From Streptomyces hygroscopicus (GTDB lineage: Bacteria > Actinomycetota > Actinomycetes > Streptomycetales > Streptomycetaceae), in the NCBI RefSeq assembly GCF_026168105.1, contig NZ_LBMW01000002.1:278721-342720 (forward strand): a stretch of 64,000 bases of DNA, given 5' to 3'. Each line of letters opens with the position of its first letter. Within the stretch, counting starts at the first letter, position 1. Of the stretch, positions 53,628 to 63,029 are shown piece after piece. The notes below the pieces were generated by a model that saw only the letters and a program-made list of their open reading frames with translations, searched no databases and was not told the origin of the DNA. The position numbers and the translations under genes were made by a program.

Positions 53628-54070
53628 ACCGCCACCCCCGTCGGCCGCCAGTGCCATGTCGTCCAGATGGTCTCCGTGTCCTCGCTCAGCACTCCGGGGA
53701 CGACCTCCACCTCCATGCCCACCGCCAGATCGGCGACGGTCACCCCCGGAACCGCCTGCCCGAGCACGACGATCCGCTCTGCTTCCAGTTCCACCGCGAT
53801 CAACGCGTAGGGCTCCCACGGAAGTTCCGGATTCGTCACATAGGGTGACGGAGGTCGGTACCGGGTGTCGGTGTACGACCAGATTCGTCCTCGTCCGGAC
53901 AGTGACACCGCGACGAGATCCCCGCCCTCGCACCCGGGATTGCGGCAGAAGACGTCCTCCCGCGGGAAGAAGACCGACCGGCACGCCGAACAGCGCGTGC
54001 CGACGAGACGGAACTCGTCCCCCTCGCCGGTGAACCATCCGGCCACCACGGGGGTGCGGGTACGCGACAT
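53624..54070 (-). CDS. DUF35 / zinc-ribbon OB-fold protein
   Basis: A 148-residue protein with an N-terminal rubredoxin-like zinc ribbon (GTRCSACRSVFFPRED, then FCRNPGC) and a C-terminal OB fold (GRGRIWSYTDTRYRPPS, EPYALIAVELEAERIVVLGQ). DUF35 proteins bind acyl-CoA and partner thiolase-fold enzymes. The stop codon overlaps the thiolase start (ATGA), so a complex is likely. The ATG at 54070 has GGAGGGG upstream. Confidence 0.92.
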   Translation of the reverse strand: MSRTRTPVVAGWFTGEGDEFRLVGTRCSACRSVFFPREDVFCRNPGCEGGDLVAVSLSGRGRIWSYTDTRYRPPSPYVTNPELPWEPYALIAVELEAERIVVLGQAVPGVTVADLAVGMEVEVVPGVLSEDTETIWTTWHWRPTGVAV

Positions 54071-54089
54071 GGCCCCTCCCGGTATCTAA

Positions 54090-54106
54090 TCTGACGACTC
54101 GTCAGA
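54090..54106. promoter_or_regulatory. 17-bp palindromic operator of the DUF35-thiolase operon
   Basis: TCTGACGACTCGTCAGA is a perfect palindrome around a central C, next to a minus-strand -10-like TTAGAT, about 20 bases upstream of the start codon. It looks like a TetR-type operator. The cognate regulator is not adjacent. Confidence 0.68.
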
Positions 54107-54199
54107 AGTGTGCCACGGGCGGCCGGAAATCGGCAGCCGTCACGGAGGGCCGCATCTGTGCTTCCCCGTCGGAACTCTTGGCTGATAAATGGAGTGGGC

Positions 54200-55009
54200 A
54201 TGACATGTCTCTCTGTCGCGGTACGAGGTCTCGTCACCGCGTTCGCCGCACTTCTGGCCGTCGCGTCCGCTTCCGCCACCGCCCGGGCCACGCCCGAACC
54301 CAAGGCCCCCGAGGACTTCGTGGCGCTGAGATCCGTGGACCGGACGATCCTCCAGGAGATCCGCTACTTCACCCCGCACAACTTCGTCGGCGAACGCATC
54401 GATGGCTACCGCCAGCCCCTGTGCATCCTCACCCGCCCGGCCGCCGAAGCCCTACACAAGGCGCAGACGAAGCTGCTCCGCAAGGGCTACACACTCAAGG
54501 TCTACGACTGCTACCGGCCCCAGCGCGCCGTCGACCACTTCGTGCGGTGGGCAAAGGACCTCGACGACCGGAGGATGCAGACCGAGTTCTATCCGCAGGT
54601 CGACAAGACCCGCCTGTTCGCGGACGGCTACATCGCGGCGAAGTCGGGCCACAGCCGGGGCTCCACCATGGACCTGACGATCGTGCGGCTTCCGGCCGGG
54701 CCGACCCGGCCCTATGTTCCGGGCGAACCGCTCGTGCCGTGCTATGCCCCCAAGAGCGAGCGCTTCCCGGACAACTCCGTCGACATGGGGACGGGATTCG
54801 ACTGCTTCGACACCCTCGCCCACACCGACGACCCCCGGATCGTCGGCGAGCAGCGTGCCGACCGGCAGCTCCTGAAGGGCACGCTCGAGGGCCTCGGTTT
54901 CGTCAACCTGGCCGAGGAGTGGTGGCACTACACCTACAAGCCGGAGCCTTACCCGGACACGTACTTCGACTTCCCGGTCTCCATGAACTCGCTCACCTCC
55001 CACCACTGA
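54200..55009 (+). CDS. Secreted D-Ala-D-Ala dipeptidase (VanX family)
   Basis: A 269-residue M15D-type zinc dipeptidase. An N-terminal signal peptide (about 1-30, hydrophobic, ending SATARA) directs export. The zinc/active-site motifs are SGHSRGSTMDL (His151, Asp158) and EEWWHYT (Glu240, His243), with the conserved arginine in YDCYRPQRAV. VanX-type enzymes hydrolyse D-Ala-D-Ala; exported relatives probably act in cell-wall turnover rather than vancomycin resistance, and no vanHA/vanRS genes are near. GGAG precedes the ATG by five bases. Confidence 0.92.
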   Translation: MTCLSVAVRGLVTAFAALLAVASASATARATPEPKAPEDFVALRSVDRTILQEIRYFTPHNFVGERIDGYRQPLCILTRPAAEALHKAQTKLLRKGYTLKVYDCYRPQRAVDHFVRWAKDLDDRRMQTEFYPQVDKTRLFADGYIAAKSGHSRGSTMDLTIVRLPAGPTRPYVPGEPLVPCYAPKSERFPDNSVDMGTGFDCFDTLAHTDDPRIVGEQRADRQLLKGTLEGLGFVNLAEEWWHYTYKPEPYPDTYFDFPVSMNSLTSHH

Positions 55010-55055
55010 ACCGCCCCGGAAGACGCCCTCCCGGTGATCGGCTACAGTCCGCCCC

Positions 55056-55592
55056 GTGTCCGAATCCTCGTTCCCATCCGCCGGCTCCGTGCCGGACTCC
55101 CACTGCTCCGGTTGTGGGGCGTCCTACGGAGAAGGCGTCTCCGGCTGGCCGCGCACCTGCGCCGCGTGCGGCACGGTGGCCTACCGCAATCCGCTGCCCG
55201 TAGCGGTGGCCCTCCAGCCCGTGTACGACACCAAGGGCTCGGCCCTGGTCGTCATCACCCGCACGATCCGTCCCGCACGCGGCGGCATCGCCCTGCCCGG
55301 AGGGTTCATCGACCACAGGGAGGACTGGCGGCATGCCGTCGTGCGTGAGCTGAAGGAGGAGACGGGCATCGACGCAGCCGCCCGGGACGTGCGGCTCGTC
55401 GACGCGATGAGCTCACCCGACGGTCACTTGCTGCTGTTCGGGCTCCTCCCCGAGCGTCCGGCCGCGGACCTGCCGCCGTCCGCCGGCACGGACGAGACCG
55501 AGGGCTGGCACCTGCTGCGCCGACCGGCCGAACTCGCCTTCCCGCTGCACACGCTGGCGGTGCAGGGATGGTTCGAGGGGCGCTACGTGTGA
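55056..55592 (+). CDS. Nudix hydrolase with zinc ribbon
   Basis: A 178-residue Nudix enzyme. An N-terminal zinc ribbon (CSGCGASY, then CAACGTVAY) precedes a complete Nudix box (GGFIDHREDWRHAVVRELKE plus ETGI). The zinc-ribbon build resembles NADH pyrophosphatase-like Nudix enzymes, but the substrate is unknown. Start GTG at 55056. It begins 46 bases after the dipeptidase gene, so the two may be co-transcribed. Confidence 0.93.
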   Translation: MSESSFPSAGSVPDSHCSGCGASYGEGVSGWPRTCAACGTVAYRNPLPVAVALQPVYDTKGSALVVITRTIRPARGGIALPGGFIDHREDWRHAVVRELKEETGIDAAARDVRLVDAMSSPDGHLLLFGLLPERPAADLPPSAGTDETEGWHLLRRPAELAFPLHTLAVQGWFEGRYV

Positions 55593-55595
55593 GCC

Positions 55596-55627
55596 GCGGG
55601 CGGGACGGCCCTTGCGCGTCCCGCCGC
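55596..55627. terminator. Terminator between the Nudix and GH31 genes
   Basis: GCGGGCGGGACG (55596-55607) pairs with CGTCCCGCCGC (55617-55627) with one bulged base and a 9-base loop, between convergent genes. Confidence 0.65.
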
Positions 55628-55661
55628 GCCACGGCCGGGGACGGCACCGCGTGCCGCCGCC

Positions 55662-58037
55662 TCACCCCGAGCCGAGGCCCCGCACACGCACCGGATACGC
55701 GGACTCGCTCCGGCCCTCGGCCCCCTCCCGCCGGACCACCACCCGCCGGCCCTTCCACCGCGTCACATACCGTTCGATCTCCGGCTCGTCCCAGCCGTCG
55801 CCCGCGTCAGGCACCACCAGCCCGCCCCCGGACCGCCCTCGCTCGGGTGCCCAGACCTCCAGCTCCAAGCCGCCGTCCTCACCCCGCACGGGCAGGACGG
55901 TGCCCGCGCGCGCGAGCACCGGAATCCGCCCCAGGGGGGCGTCGATCACCACCTGACCCGGCCCTTGGTACGCCTGCTCGGTCACCGTGTCGTACCAGCG
56001 CCCCCGCGGCAGCGGCACCGTCCGCCGGACCGCGCCGGGATCCAGCACCGGTGCCACCAGCAGGCCGTCCCCGAGCAGGAAGGTGTCCTCGCAGTCCCTC
56101 AGCGCCCGGTCCTCCGGCGCGCCCCACCACAGGGGCCGCACATAGGGCGCACCGGTGCGGCGTGCCAGATGCGCCAGTGTGACGAAGTACGGCAGCAGGC
56201 GGCGCCGTTCGACGAGCGCCACGCGCGCGTGCTCGAGGACGTCGTCGCCGAACTCCCAGGGCTCCCGGCGCCCTGCCCGGATACTCGCGTGGGTACGGAA
56301 CAGCGGCAGGTACGAGGCCAGCTGGAACCAGCGCAGATACAGCTCCGGCGACGGACTTCCGTCGAAGCCGCCCACGTCCGGCCCGGAATAGGGGACCCCG
56401 CACAGACCGAGACCCACCACGAGTGACAGCGAGGCACGCAGTCCGGGCCAGCCCGTGGCCACGTCCCCGGACCAGGTCCCCCCGTAGCGCTGCATTCCCG
56501 CCCACCCCGAGCGCGAGAAGAGGAACGGCCGCTCCTCGGGGACCAGGTCGCGCAGGCCCTCGTACCCGGCACGGGCCATGCACAGCGCGTACACGTTGTG
56601 GGCCTCCCTGTGGTCACCGCCCCGCCCCTCCAGCGCGTGCCGGGCCGAACGGGGCAGGGTCTTCTCCCCGAAGGCCGTGAACGACACCGGCTCGTTCATG
56701 TCGTGCCAGAATCCCGCGAAGCCCTGCGCGAGACGTTCCTCGTAGAGTCCGCCCCACCAGGTGCGCACGCCCGCGTGCGTGAAGTCGGGGTAGACCGCCT
56801 CCCCGGGCCATACGACCCCTTCGACGAGCCGGCCCGAGGCGTTCCGCACGAACACGTCCTCGGCGCCACCGCTGTCGTACACGGAATGACCGGGCTCGGC
56901 CTTGACCGCCGGGTCCACGATCGACACCAGACGGATCCCGTCCCGGCGCAGCTCCTCGGCCAGCACCGGCAGCTTCGGAAAGCGCTCCCGGTCGACCGTG
57001 AACACCCGGTGGCCGTCGTAGTGGTCGATGTCCAGATGCACGGCGTCGAGCGGAAGACCGCGCTCCTGGTAGCCGGCGACGATCCGCCGCACCTCCTGCT
57101 CACTGCCGAAGCCCCACCGCGCATGATGGTGACCCAGCGCCCAGGCCGGCGGCAGGGCGGCAGCCCCCGTCAGGGACGCCCAGACGAGCAGCACGCGCGC
57201 GGGGGTGCCCACCATCACCCAGCAGCGCAGCGGCCCGCCGTCCATCCGCAGGTCACAGGTCCCCGGCCGGTCGTGCCCCGATCCTGCGCCCTCCTCGCCC
57301 TCGCGCAACGTCACCATGCCGTCCCACGAGGTGTCGTGGAACACCAGGTGCGTGGCAGCGTCGGCGACCACCATCTGCACCGGCATGGTGATGTACAGGG
57401 GGTCGTCACCGGGCCCGAAGGGGCGTCCAGGGTCCGTGTTCCACAGCCGGTACGTCCCGTTCCGCAACCGTGGTCCCGCTGCCCGCCCGCCGAGCCCGAA
57501 GAACCGTGCGTCCGGCAGGACTTCCGACCGCTGCATCCAGCGCGCGCCGCCCCCGTCCGCCGGCTCCCACCACCGGGGCGGCAGATCCCGGCGCAGGGTG
57601 ACCCCGCCGGGCGTACGCACCTCGATCGCGCCGTGCCGCGACACCACGACCGTGACGCGCTCCGCCACGACCCGCCAGCCGCCGTCCTTGTCCGGCTCCA
57701 GCACCGCCCGCGGATCCGGCTCGGGGCCGTGGCCCGCGAGTGCGTAGGAAGGCTCCGGGCCGGCCCCGTCCCAGCCCCAGAACACGGCACCGTTCACCGC
57801 GACCGTGATCCGAAGCTCGGTCCGGGCGAAGCGTACGACCCCGCCGCCCGTTCCCGGCTCCACGTCCTGCACGGGGCCGGGCACCCGCGCCCGCTCCGCA
57901 CGCCGTCGCGGCAGGCCGCTGGCGTCGGCACGCCTTCTGCGCCATGCGGCCCGCATGGTGCGCAGGCCCTGTGCCGCACCTCCCGAACCGACCGCCTTCA
58001 CCGAACGCACCAGGTCACGACCGTCCATGCTGCTCAC
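55662..58037 (-). CDS. Glycoside hydrolase family 31 (alpha-glucosidase type)
   Basis: A 791-residue GH31 enzyme. The beta-sandwich N-domain (about 60-290) leads to a TIM barrel with LPLDAVHLDIDHYDGHRVFT and GFWHDMNEPVSF (nucleophile Asp446) and RYGGTWSGDVATGWPGL (acid/base Asp525). The C-terminal beta domains follow, with PLPRGRWYDT and APLGRIPVLARAGTVLP. Likely activity is hydrolysis of alpha-glucosides or alpha-xylosides; no signal peptide is seen, so it is cytoplasmic. ATG 58037 or 58028 may be the start. It is divergent from the acetoacetyl-CoA synthetase gene. Confidence 0.95.
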   Translation of the reverse strand: MSSMDGRDLVRSVKAVGSGGAAQGLRTMRAAWRRRRADASGLPRRRAERARVPGPVQDVEPGTGGGVVRFARTELRITVAVNGAVFWGWDGAGPEPSYALAGHGPEPDPRAVLEPDKDGGWRVVAERVTVVVSRHGAIEVRTPGGVTLRRDLPPRWWEPADGGGARWMQRSEVLPDARFFGLGGRAAGPRLRNGTYRLWNTDPGRPFGPGDDPLYITMPVQMVVADAATHLVFHDTSWDGMVTLREGEEGAGSGHDRPGTCDLRMDGGPLRCWVMVGTPARVLLVWASLTGAAALPPAWALGHHHARWGFGSEQEVRRIVAGYQERGLPLDAVHLDIDHYDGHRVFTVDRERFPKLPVLAEELRRDGIRLVSIVDPAVKAEPGHSVYDSGGAEDVFVRNASGRLVEGVVWPGEAVYPDFTHAGVRTWWGGLYEERLAQGFAGFWHDMNEPVSFTAFGEKTLPRSARHALEGRGGDHREAHNVYALCMARAGYEGLRDLVPEERPFLFSRSGWAGMQRYGGTWSGDVATGWPGLRASLSLVVGLGLCGVPYSGPDVGGFDGSPSPELYLRWFQLASYLPLFRTHASIRAGRREPWEFGDDVLEHARVALVERRRLLPYFVTLAHLARRTGAPYVRPLWWGAPEDRALRDCEDTFLLGDGLLVAPVLDPGAVRRTVPLPRGRWYDTVTEQAYQGPGQVVIDAPLGRIPVLARAGTVLPVRGEDGGLELEVWAPERGRSGGGLVVPDAGDGWDEPEIERYVTRWKGRRVVVRREGAEGRSESAYPVRVRGLGSG

Positions 58038-58239
58038 CCTGCCATTGACGTCCCCGTACGGGTGCGCCGTTCAACTGTCGTTCACCCGTGGCGAGAGAAC
58101 ACGTCCACGACGCCGACTATGTGTGGCACACCCTGGTGCAGAAGTCGATCACATGGCATCGTCCGTGTCAGCCGCGTACGCGCACACCCCGCTCGTGCGC
58201 GACCCACGCACACGACGCGCACAGTCCGGGAGCAGGCCC

Positions 58240-60207
58240 ATGACCTCAGCGAACCCCACGCCACTCTGGCAGCCCGATGCCGACCGCATCGCCCGGGCCC
58301 AGATCACCAGGTTCCAGGCCTGGGCGGCCGAACACCACGGGGCCCCTTCCGAGGGCGGCTATGCGGCCCTGCACCGCTGGTCCGTGGCCGAACTGGACAC
58401 CTTCTGGAAGGCCGTCACCGAGTGGTTCGACGTCCGGTTCTCCGCGCCTTACGCGCGCGTGCTCGGCAACCGCTCCATGCCGGGCGCGGAATGGTTCCCC
58501 GGGGCGACCCTGAACTACGCCGAACACGCCCTCCGGGCGGCGGCCACGCATGCCGACGAACCAGCCGTCCTGGCCCTCGACGAGACCCACGAGCCCCGCC
58601 CGGTCAGCTGGTCCGAGCTGCGCCGCCAGGTCGGCTCCCTCGCCGCCGAACTGCGCGCCCTCGGTGTACGCCCTGGAGACCGAGTCAGCGGGTACCTCCC
58701 CAACATCCCGCAGGCCGTCGTCGCCCTCCTCGCCACAGCCGCGGTCGGAGGCGTGTGGACCTCCTGCGCACCCGACTTCGGCGCCCGCAGCGTCCTGGAC
58801 CGCTTCCAGCAGGTCGAGCCCGTCGTCCTGTTCACGGTCGACGGCTACCGCTACGGAGGCAAGGACCACGACCGCCGCGAGACCGTCGCCGAGCTGCGCC
58901 GCGAACTGCCCACCCTGCGCGCCGTCGTCCATATCCCGCTGCTCGGCACCGAAGCCCCCGAAGGCGCCCTGGAGTGGTCGGCCCTGACGTCGGCGGACGT
59001 CGAGCCCGTCTTCGAACAGGTCCCGTTCGACCACCCGCTGTGGGTGCTGTACTCCTCGGGCACCACCGGTCTGCCCAAGGCCATCGTCCAGTCCCAGGGC
59101 GGCATCCTGGTCGAGCACCTCAAGCAGCTCGGCCTGCACTGCGACCTCGGCCCCGGGGACCGCCTCTTCTGGTACACGTCCACCGGCTGGATGATGTGGA
59201 ACTTCCTCGTCTCCGGCCTCCTGACGGGCACCACGATCGTCCTGTACGACGGCAGCCCCGGGCATCCCGGCACCGGCGCCCAGTGGCGCGTTGCCGAGCG
59301 CACCGGGGCCACGCTCTTCGGCACCTCCGCCGCGTACGTCATGGCCTGCCGCAAGGCCGGCGTGCACCCGGTGCGCGACTACGACCTCGCCCGCGTGCAG
59401 TGCGTGGCCACGACCGGCTCGCCGCTGCCGCCGGACGGCTTCGCCTGGCTCCACGACGAGGTACGCGACGACCTGTGGATCGCCTCCGTGAGCGGCGGTA
59501 CGGACGTGTGCTCCTGCTTCGCCGGAGCCGTACCGACCCTCCCGGTCTGGATCGGCGAACTCCAGGCGCCCGGCCTCGGCACCGACCTGCAGTCCTGGGA
59601 CCCCAGCGGCGAACCCCTGATCGACGAGGTCGGCGAGCTGGTCGTCACCAACCCGATGCCCTCCATGCCGGTCCGCTTCTGGAACGACCCCGACGGCAGC
59701 CGCTACCACGACAGCTACTTCGACATGTATCCGGGCGTTTGGCGCCACGGCGACTGGATCACCGTCACCTCCCGCGGTTCGGTGATCATCCATGGCCGTT
59801 CGGACTCCACGCTCAACCGCCAGGGCGTCCGTATGGGGTCGGCCGACATCTACGAAGCCGTCGAGCGCCTCCCCGAGATCAAGGAGTCCCTCGTCATCGG
59901 CATCGAACAGACCGACGGCGGCTACTGGATGCCCCTCTTCGTCCACCTGGCCGACGGTGTCGTCCTGGACGACACCCTCCTGAACCGCATCAAGCGGACC
60001 ATCCGCGAGGAGCTCTCACCCCGTCACGTACCCGACGAGATCATCGAGGTCCCGGGCGTCCCGCACACCCTCACCGGCAAGCGCATCGAGGTCCCGGTCA
60101 AACGACTTCTTCAGGGGACCCCCTTGGAGAAGGCCGTCAATCCGGGCTCCGTCGACAACCTCGACCTGCTGCACTTCTACGAGGACCTGGCCCGCAAGCG
60201 AGCCTGA
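58240..60207 (+). CDS. Acetoacetyl-CoA synthetase
   Basis: A 655-residue acyl-adenylate enzyme, the usual length for acetoacetyl-CoA synthetase, which activates acetoacetate with ATP and CoA. It shows YSSGTTGLPKAIVQSQGG (P-loop), WYTSTGWMMWNFLVSGL, SVSGGTDVCSCFAG, STLNRQGVRMGSADIYEA and the C-terminal TLTGKRIEVPVKRLL with the acetylatable Lys614. The ATG at 58240 (GGGAGCAGG upstream) is preferred over an in-frame ATG at 58153. The enzyme links ketone-body and branched-chain amino acid breakdown to acetyl-CoA. Confidence 0.95.
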   Translation: MTSANPTPLWQPDADRIARAQITRFQAWAAEHHGAPSEGGYAALHRWSVAELDTFWKAVTEWFDVRFSAPYARVLGNRSMPGAEWFPGATLNYAEHALRAAATHADEPAVLALDETHEPRPVSWSELRRQVGSLAAELRALGVRPGDRVSGYLPNIPQAVVALLATAAVGGVWTSCAPDFGARSVLDRFQQVEPVVLFTVDGYRYGGKDHDRRETVAELRRELPTLRAVVHIPLLGTEAPEGALEWSALTSADVEPVFEQVPFDHPLWVLYSSGTTGLPKAIVQSQGGILVEHLKQLGLHCDLGPGDRLFWYTSTGWMMWNFLVSGLLTGTTIVLYDGSPGHPGTGAQWRVAERTGATLFGTSAAYVMACRKAGVHPVRDYDLARVQCVATTGSPLPPDGFAWLHDEVRDDLWIASVSGGTDVCSCFAGAVPTLPVWIGELQAPGLGTDLQSWDPSGEPLIDEVGELVVTNPMPSMPVRFWNDPDGSRYHDSYFDMYPGVWRHGDWITVTSRGSVIIHGRSDSTLNRQGVRMGSADIYEAVERLPEIKESLVIGIEQTDGGYWMPLFVHLADGVVLDDTLLNRIKRTIREELSPRHVPDEIIEVPGVPHTLTGKRIEVPVKRLLQGTPLEKAVNPGSVDNLDLLHFYEDLARKRA

Positions 60208-60290
60208 CCACCGTTCGCCCCCGTCGAAGGCATTGTCAGTGGCTTCGATTACTGTGAGTGAGGAATGATCGACTGTACGTAGGGGGAAAA

Positions 60291-61184
60291 ATGGCGCACA
60301 CCGAGAACCGGGCGATCCGACGCGTCCTGCGCCGCGAAATCGCGGGCACCATCGGCCTGTTGACCGATGAACACGACTTCATCGCGATGCGGCGCTACCG
60401 CACCTTCGCCTTCGACGACCACACCGCCTACCTCCAGCAGGTCGAACACCTGCTCAAGACCCTCGCCGCCCAGGGCAGCCACACCACGGTCGCCCTCTTC
60501 GACCCACAGGAGTACGCCGACTACTGCGCCGAGGGCGGCCTGGAACCGGACGCCCCGGCCAGCCGCACCCGCTTCACGGCGGAACTGGCCGCCACCGGAG
60601 CGACCGTCCCGTACGAGGGACAGCCACTGGCCGAACTCGTCCCGGAACTGGTCGACGAAGCCGTACGTCAGGCCGCCTGGCAGTACGCGACCACGGTGCT
60701 CGCCCACCTCGGCAGCTGTGCCTCGTGCGGCGAGGACATCGGACGCGCCGCCTTCGCTCAGGCCTCCCGGCTCCTCACCCGCATCCTCGACACCGCCAGC
60801 CCCGGCCACCGGCACCTCGTGTGCAGCGTCTCGGCGGCACCCGAGACACTCGTCGCGGTCCTCCACGCCGACCAGGACCCCGACGGCACGACCCGCATCG
60901 ACGAAACAGAGGCACTCGAATTCACCTCCGTCCTCGCGCTGGGTATCGCCACCCACAGCGCCGGCGGACTCGTCATGCGCACCACCGCACCCGGCACCGC
61001 GGACCGTGTCTACGGCTGGCGCCTGCGCGGAGAACGCCTGGAACCGCTCACCGCGGCAGAGGTCTTCGACGCCTACTGCACCGACATCGAGTCCGGAGAC
61101 CTGGTCTCCCCGGAGTCCGACGTCGACTACTGCGCCCCACCCGACCTCGGAATCGACACCGACCCCACGGGCCACAGTCACTGA
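60291..61184 (+). CDS. Conserved streptomycete protein of unknown function
   Basis: A 297-residue soluble protein I cannot assign. The N-terminal part is basic and helical (NRAIRRVLRREIAGTIGLLT). There is a central GSCASCGEDIG with two cysteines, and an acidic C-terminus (CTDIESGDLVSPESDVDYC). It has no membrane or signal segment. AGGGGG at 60281-60286 is four bases before the ATG. It is followed by a bidirectional terminator shared with ptsI. Confidence 0.8.
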   Translation: MAHTENRAIRRVLRREIAGTIGLLTDEHDFIAMRRYRTFAFDDHTAYLQQVEHLLKTLAAQGSHTTVALFDPQEYADYCAEGGLEPDAPASRTRFTAELAATGATVPYEGQPLAELVPELVDEAVRQAAWQYATTVLAHLGSCASCGEDIGRAAFAQASRLLTRILDTASPGHRHLVCSVSAAPETLVAVLHADQDPDGTTRIDETEALEFTSVLALGIATHSAGGLVMRTTAPGTADRVYGWRLRGERLEPLTAAEVFDAYCTDIESGDLVSPESDVDYCAPPDLGIDTDPTGHSH

Positions 61185-61211
61185 AGCCGACAGGTCACCC
61201 GCACGAAAAGG

Positions 61212-61251
61212 GGTGAGGGGCACCCCACCCGCAGGTGGAGTGCCCCTCACC
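61212..61251. terminator. Bidirectional terminator next to ptsI
   Basis: A perfect 12-bp stem (GGTGAGGGGCAC at 61212-61223, GTGCCCCTCACC at 61240-61251), extended by five more pairs past one mismatch, around a 4-base loop, between convergent genes. Confidence 0.88.
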
Positions 61252-61280
61252 ACGACGCCCGGAGCGACGACCCGTCCCGG

Positions 61281-62951
61281 CTACTCGCCGGACAGCACCG
61301 CCTGAGCCGCCCGGCGCGCCTCATCGGCGGTGTCGGCGGCACGCGCGGCCGCCGCGGCACGCTCGCACTGCGCCAGCGTGTACTTCGCCAGCGTGGCGCG
61401 GACATAGGGAATCGACGCCGCGCCCATGGACAGGGAGGTGACACCCAGACCGGTCAGGACACACGCGAGCAGCGGGTCCGATGCGGCCTCACCACAGACG
61501 CCGCAGGTCTTGCCCTCGGCGCTGGCCGCCTCCGCGGACAGTGCGACCAGGTCGAGCAGCGCCGGCTGCCACGGATCCTGCAGACGCGACACCGCACCGA
61601 CCTGACGGTCCGCGGCGAACGTGTACTGCGCCAGATCATTGGTGCCCAGCGAGAGGAACTCGACCTCCTGCAGGATCGCGCGCGCCCGCAGAGCCGCCGA
61701 CGGAATCTCCACCATGGCACCGAACTTCGCCTGCAGCCCGGCCTCACGGCACGCGTCGGCGAACGCCTTCGCGTCGACGCGGTCGGCGACCATCGGCGCC
61801 ATGACCTCGAGGTAGACCGGCAGCCCCGCCGCGGCCCTGGCGAGTGCGGTCAGCTGCGTGCGCAGCACCTCGGGGTGATCGAGCAGCGCCCGCAGACCAC
61901 GCACGCCCAGCGCCGGGTTCGGCTCGTCCGACGGGGTCAGGAAGTCCAGCGGCTTGTCCGCACCGGCATCCAGCACCCGGACCACGACACGGCCCTCGGG
62001 GAAGGCCTCGAGGACCTGCCGGTACGCCTCGACCTGCTTCTCCTCGGACGGCGCGTTCTTGTTGTCGTCCAGGAACAGGAACTCCGTACGGAACAGACCG
62101 ACACCTTCGGCCCCGGCCTCGACAGCGGCCGGGACATCCGCGGGACCGCCGATGTTCGCCAGCAGCGGCATCTTGTGACCGTCGGCGGTGGCACCAGGCC
62201 CGGTCGAGGCCGCGAGGGCGGCCTTGCGCTCGGCGGCCGCGGCCTCGAGCTGCGTCTGCTTCTCGTCGCTCGGGTTCACGAAGATCTCGCCGGTGCTGCC
62301 GTCGACGGCGATCACCGTGCCCTCGGCGAGCTCACCCGCGCCAGGCAGCGCCACGACGGCCGGAACACCGAGTGCCCGCGCCAGGATCGCGCTGTGGCTG
62401 GTAGGGCCGCCCTCCTCGGTGACGAAGCCGAGCACCAGGGCCGGGTCGAGCAGGGCAGTGTCCGCGGGCGCGAGGTCACGGGCGACAAGGACGTACGGCT
62501 CGTCGCTGTCCGGAACACCTGGCATGGGCACCCCGAGCAGGCGTGCGACGATACGATTCCGCACGTCGTCGAGGTCGGCCACCCGTCCGGCCAGGTACTC
62601 CCCGGCGTTCGCCAGCAGCTCACGGTATGCGGCGAACGCGTCGTAGACCGCGCGCTCCGCCGTGCTGCCGACGGCGATACGACGGTCCACATCCGCCATC
62701 AGCTCCGGGTCCTGGGCCATCAGCGCCTGAGCCTCAAGGACTGCCTGCGCCTCGCCACCCGCCAGATTGCCGCGCGCGACAAGATCGGCGGCCACAGCAT
62801 CCACGGCCTGGCGGGCGCGCCCCTGTTCGCGCTCCGCGTCCTGTGCCGGAATCTGCTTCGCCGGGGGCTCGAGCACCGCCGTCCCCATGTGCCGGACCTC
62901 GCCGATCGCCACACCGTGGCTCACACCGACGCCTCGCAGCGTTGTCTCCAT
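61281..62951 (-). CDS. ptsI: PTS enzyme I
   Basis: Enzyme I, 556 residues, passes phosphate from phosphoenolpyruvate to HPr. The phosphorylated histidine is His186 in GGPTSHSAILAR. The PEP-binding C-domain shows GVGLFRTEFLFLD, VVRVLDAGADKPLDFL, FGAMVEIPSAAL and SLGTNDLAQYT, with the active-site cysteine in KTCGVCGEAA. It lies 78 bases downstream of crr on the same strand. crr-ptsI is the known S. coelicolor order (SCO1390-SCO1391), where HPr is encoded elsewhere. Confidence 0.97.
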   Translation of the reverse strand: METTLRGVGVSHGVAIGEVRHMGTAVLEPPAKQIPAQDAEREQGRARQAVDAVAADLVARGNLAGGEAQAVLEAQALMAQDPELMADVDRRIAVGSTAERAVYDAFAAYRELLANAGEYLAGRVADLDDVRNRIVARLLGVPMPGVPDSDEPYVLVARDLAPADTALLDPALVLGFVTEEGGPTSHSAILARALGVPAVVALPGAGELAEGTVIAVDGSTGEIFVNPSDEKQTQLEAAAAERKAALAASTGPGATADGHKMPLLANIGGPADVPAAVEAGAEGVGLFRTEFLFLDDNKNAPSEEKQVEAYRQVLEAFPEGRVVVRVLDAGADKPLDFLTPSDEPNPALGVRGLRALLDHPEVLRTQLTALARAAAGLPVYLEVMAPMVADRVDAKAFADACREAGLQAKFGAMVEIPSAALRARAILQEVEFLSLGTNDLAQYTFAADRQVGAVSRLQDPWQPALLDLVALSAEAASAEGKTCGVCGEAASDPLLACVLTGLGVTSLSMGAASIPYVRATLAKYTLAQCERAAAAARAADTADEARRAAQAVLSGE

Positions 62952-63029
62952 CTCACCCGTCTCCGAATCATGCGGCGGGTATCGCCACCGCGATGGTTGT
63001 CTGTTCTGCCGTTCCGTACGGCGCTGACA

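Noticed and set aside
54200..55009. Vancomycin resistance locus (VanX)
   Set aside because: Only a secreted VanX-like dipeptidase is present; no VanH, VanA ligase or VanRS genes are nearby.
56598..60257. A 1,219-codon plus-strand frame over the GH31 and acetoacetyl-CoA synthetase genes
   Set aside because: Arg/Pro-rich shadow; the real enzymes lie in other frames with intact catalytic motifs.
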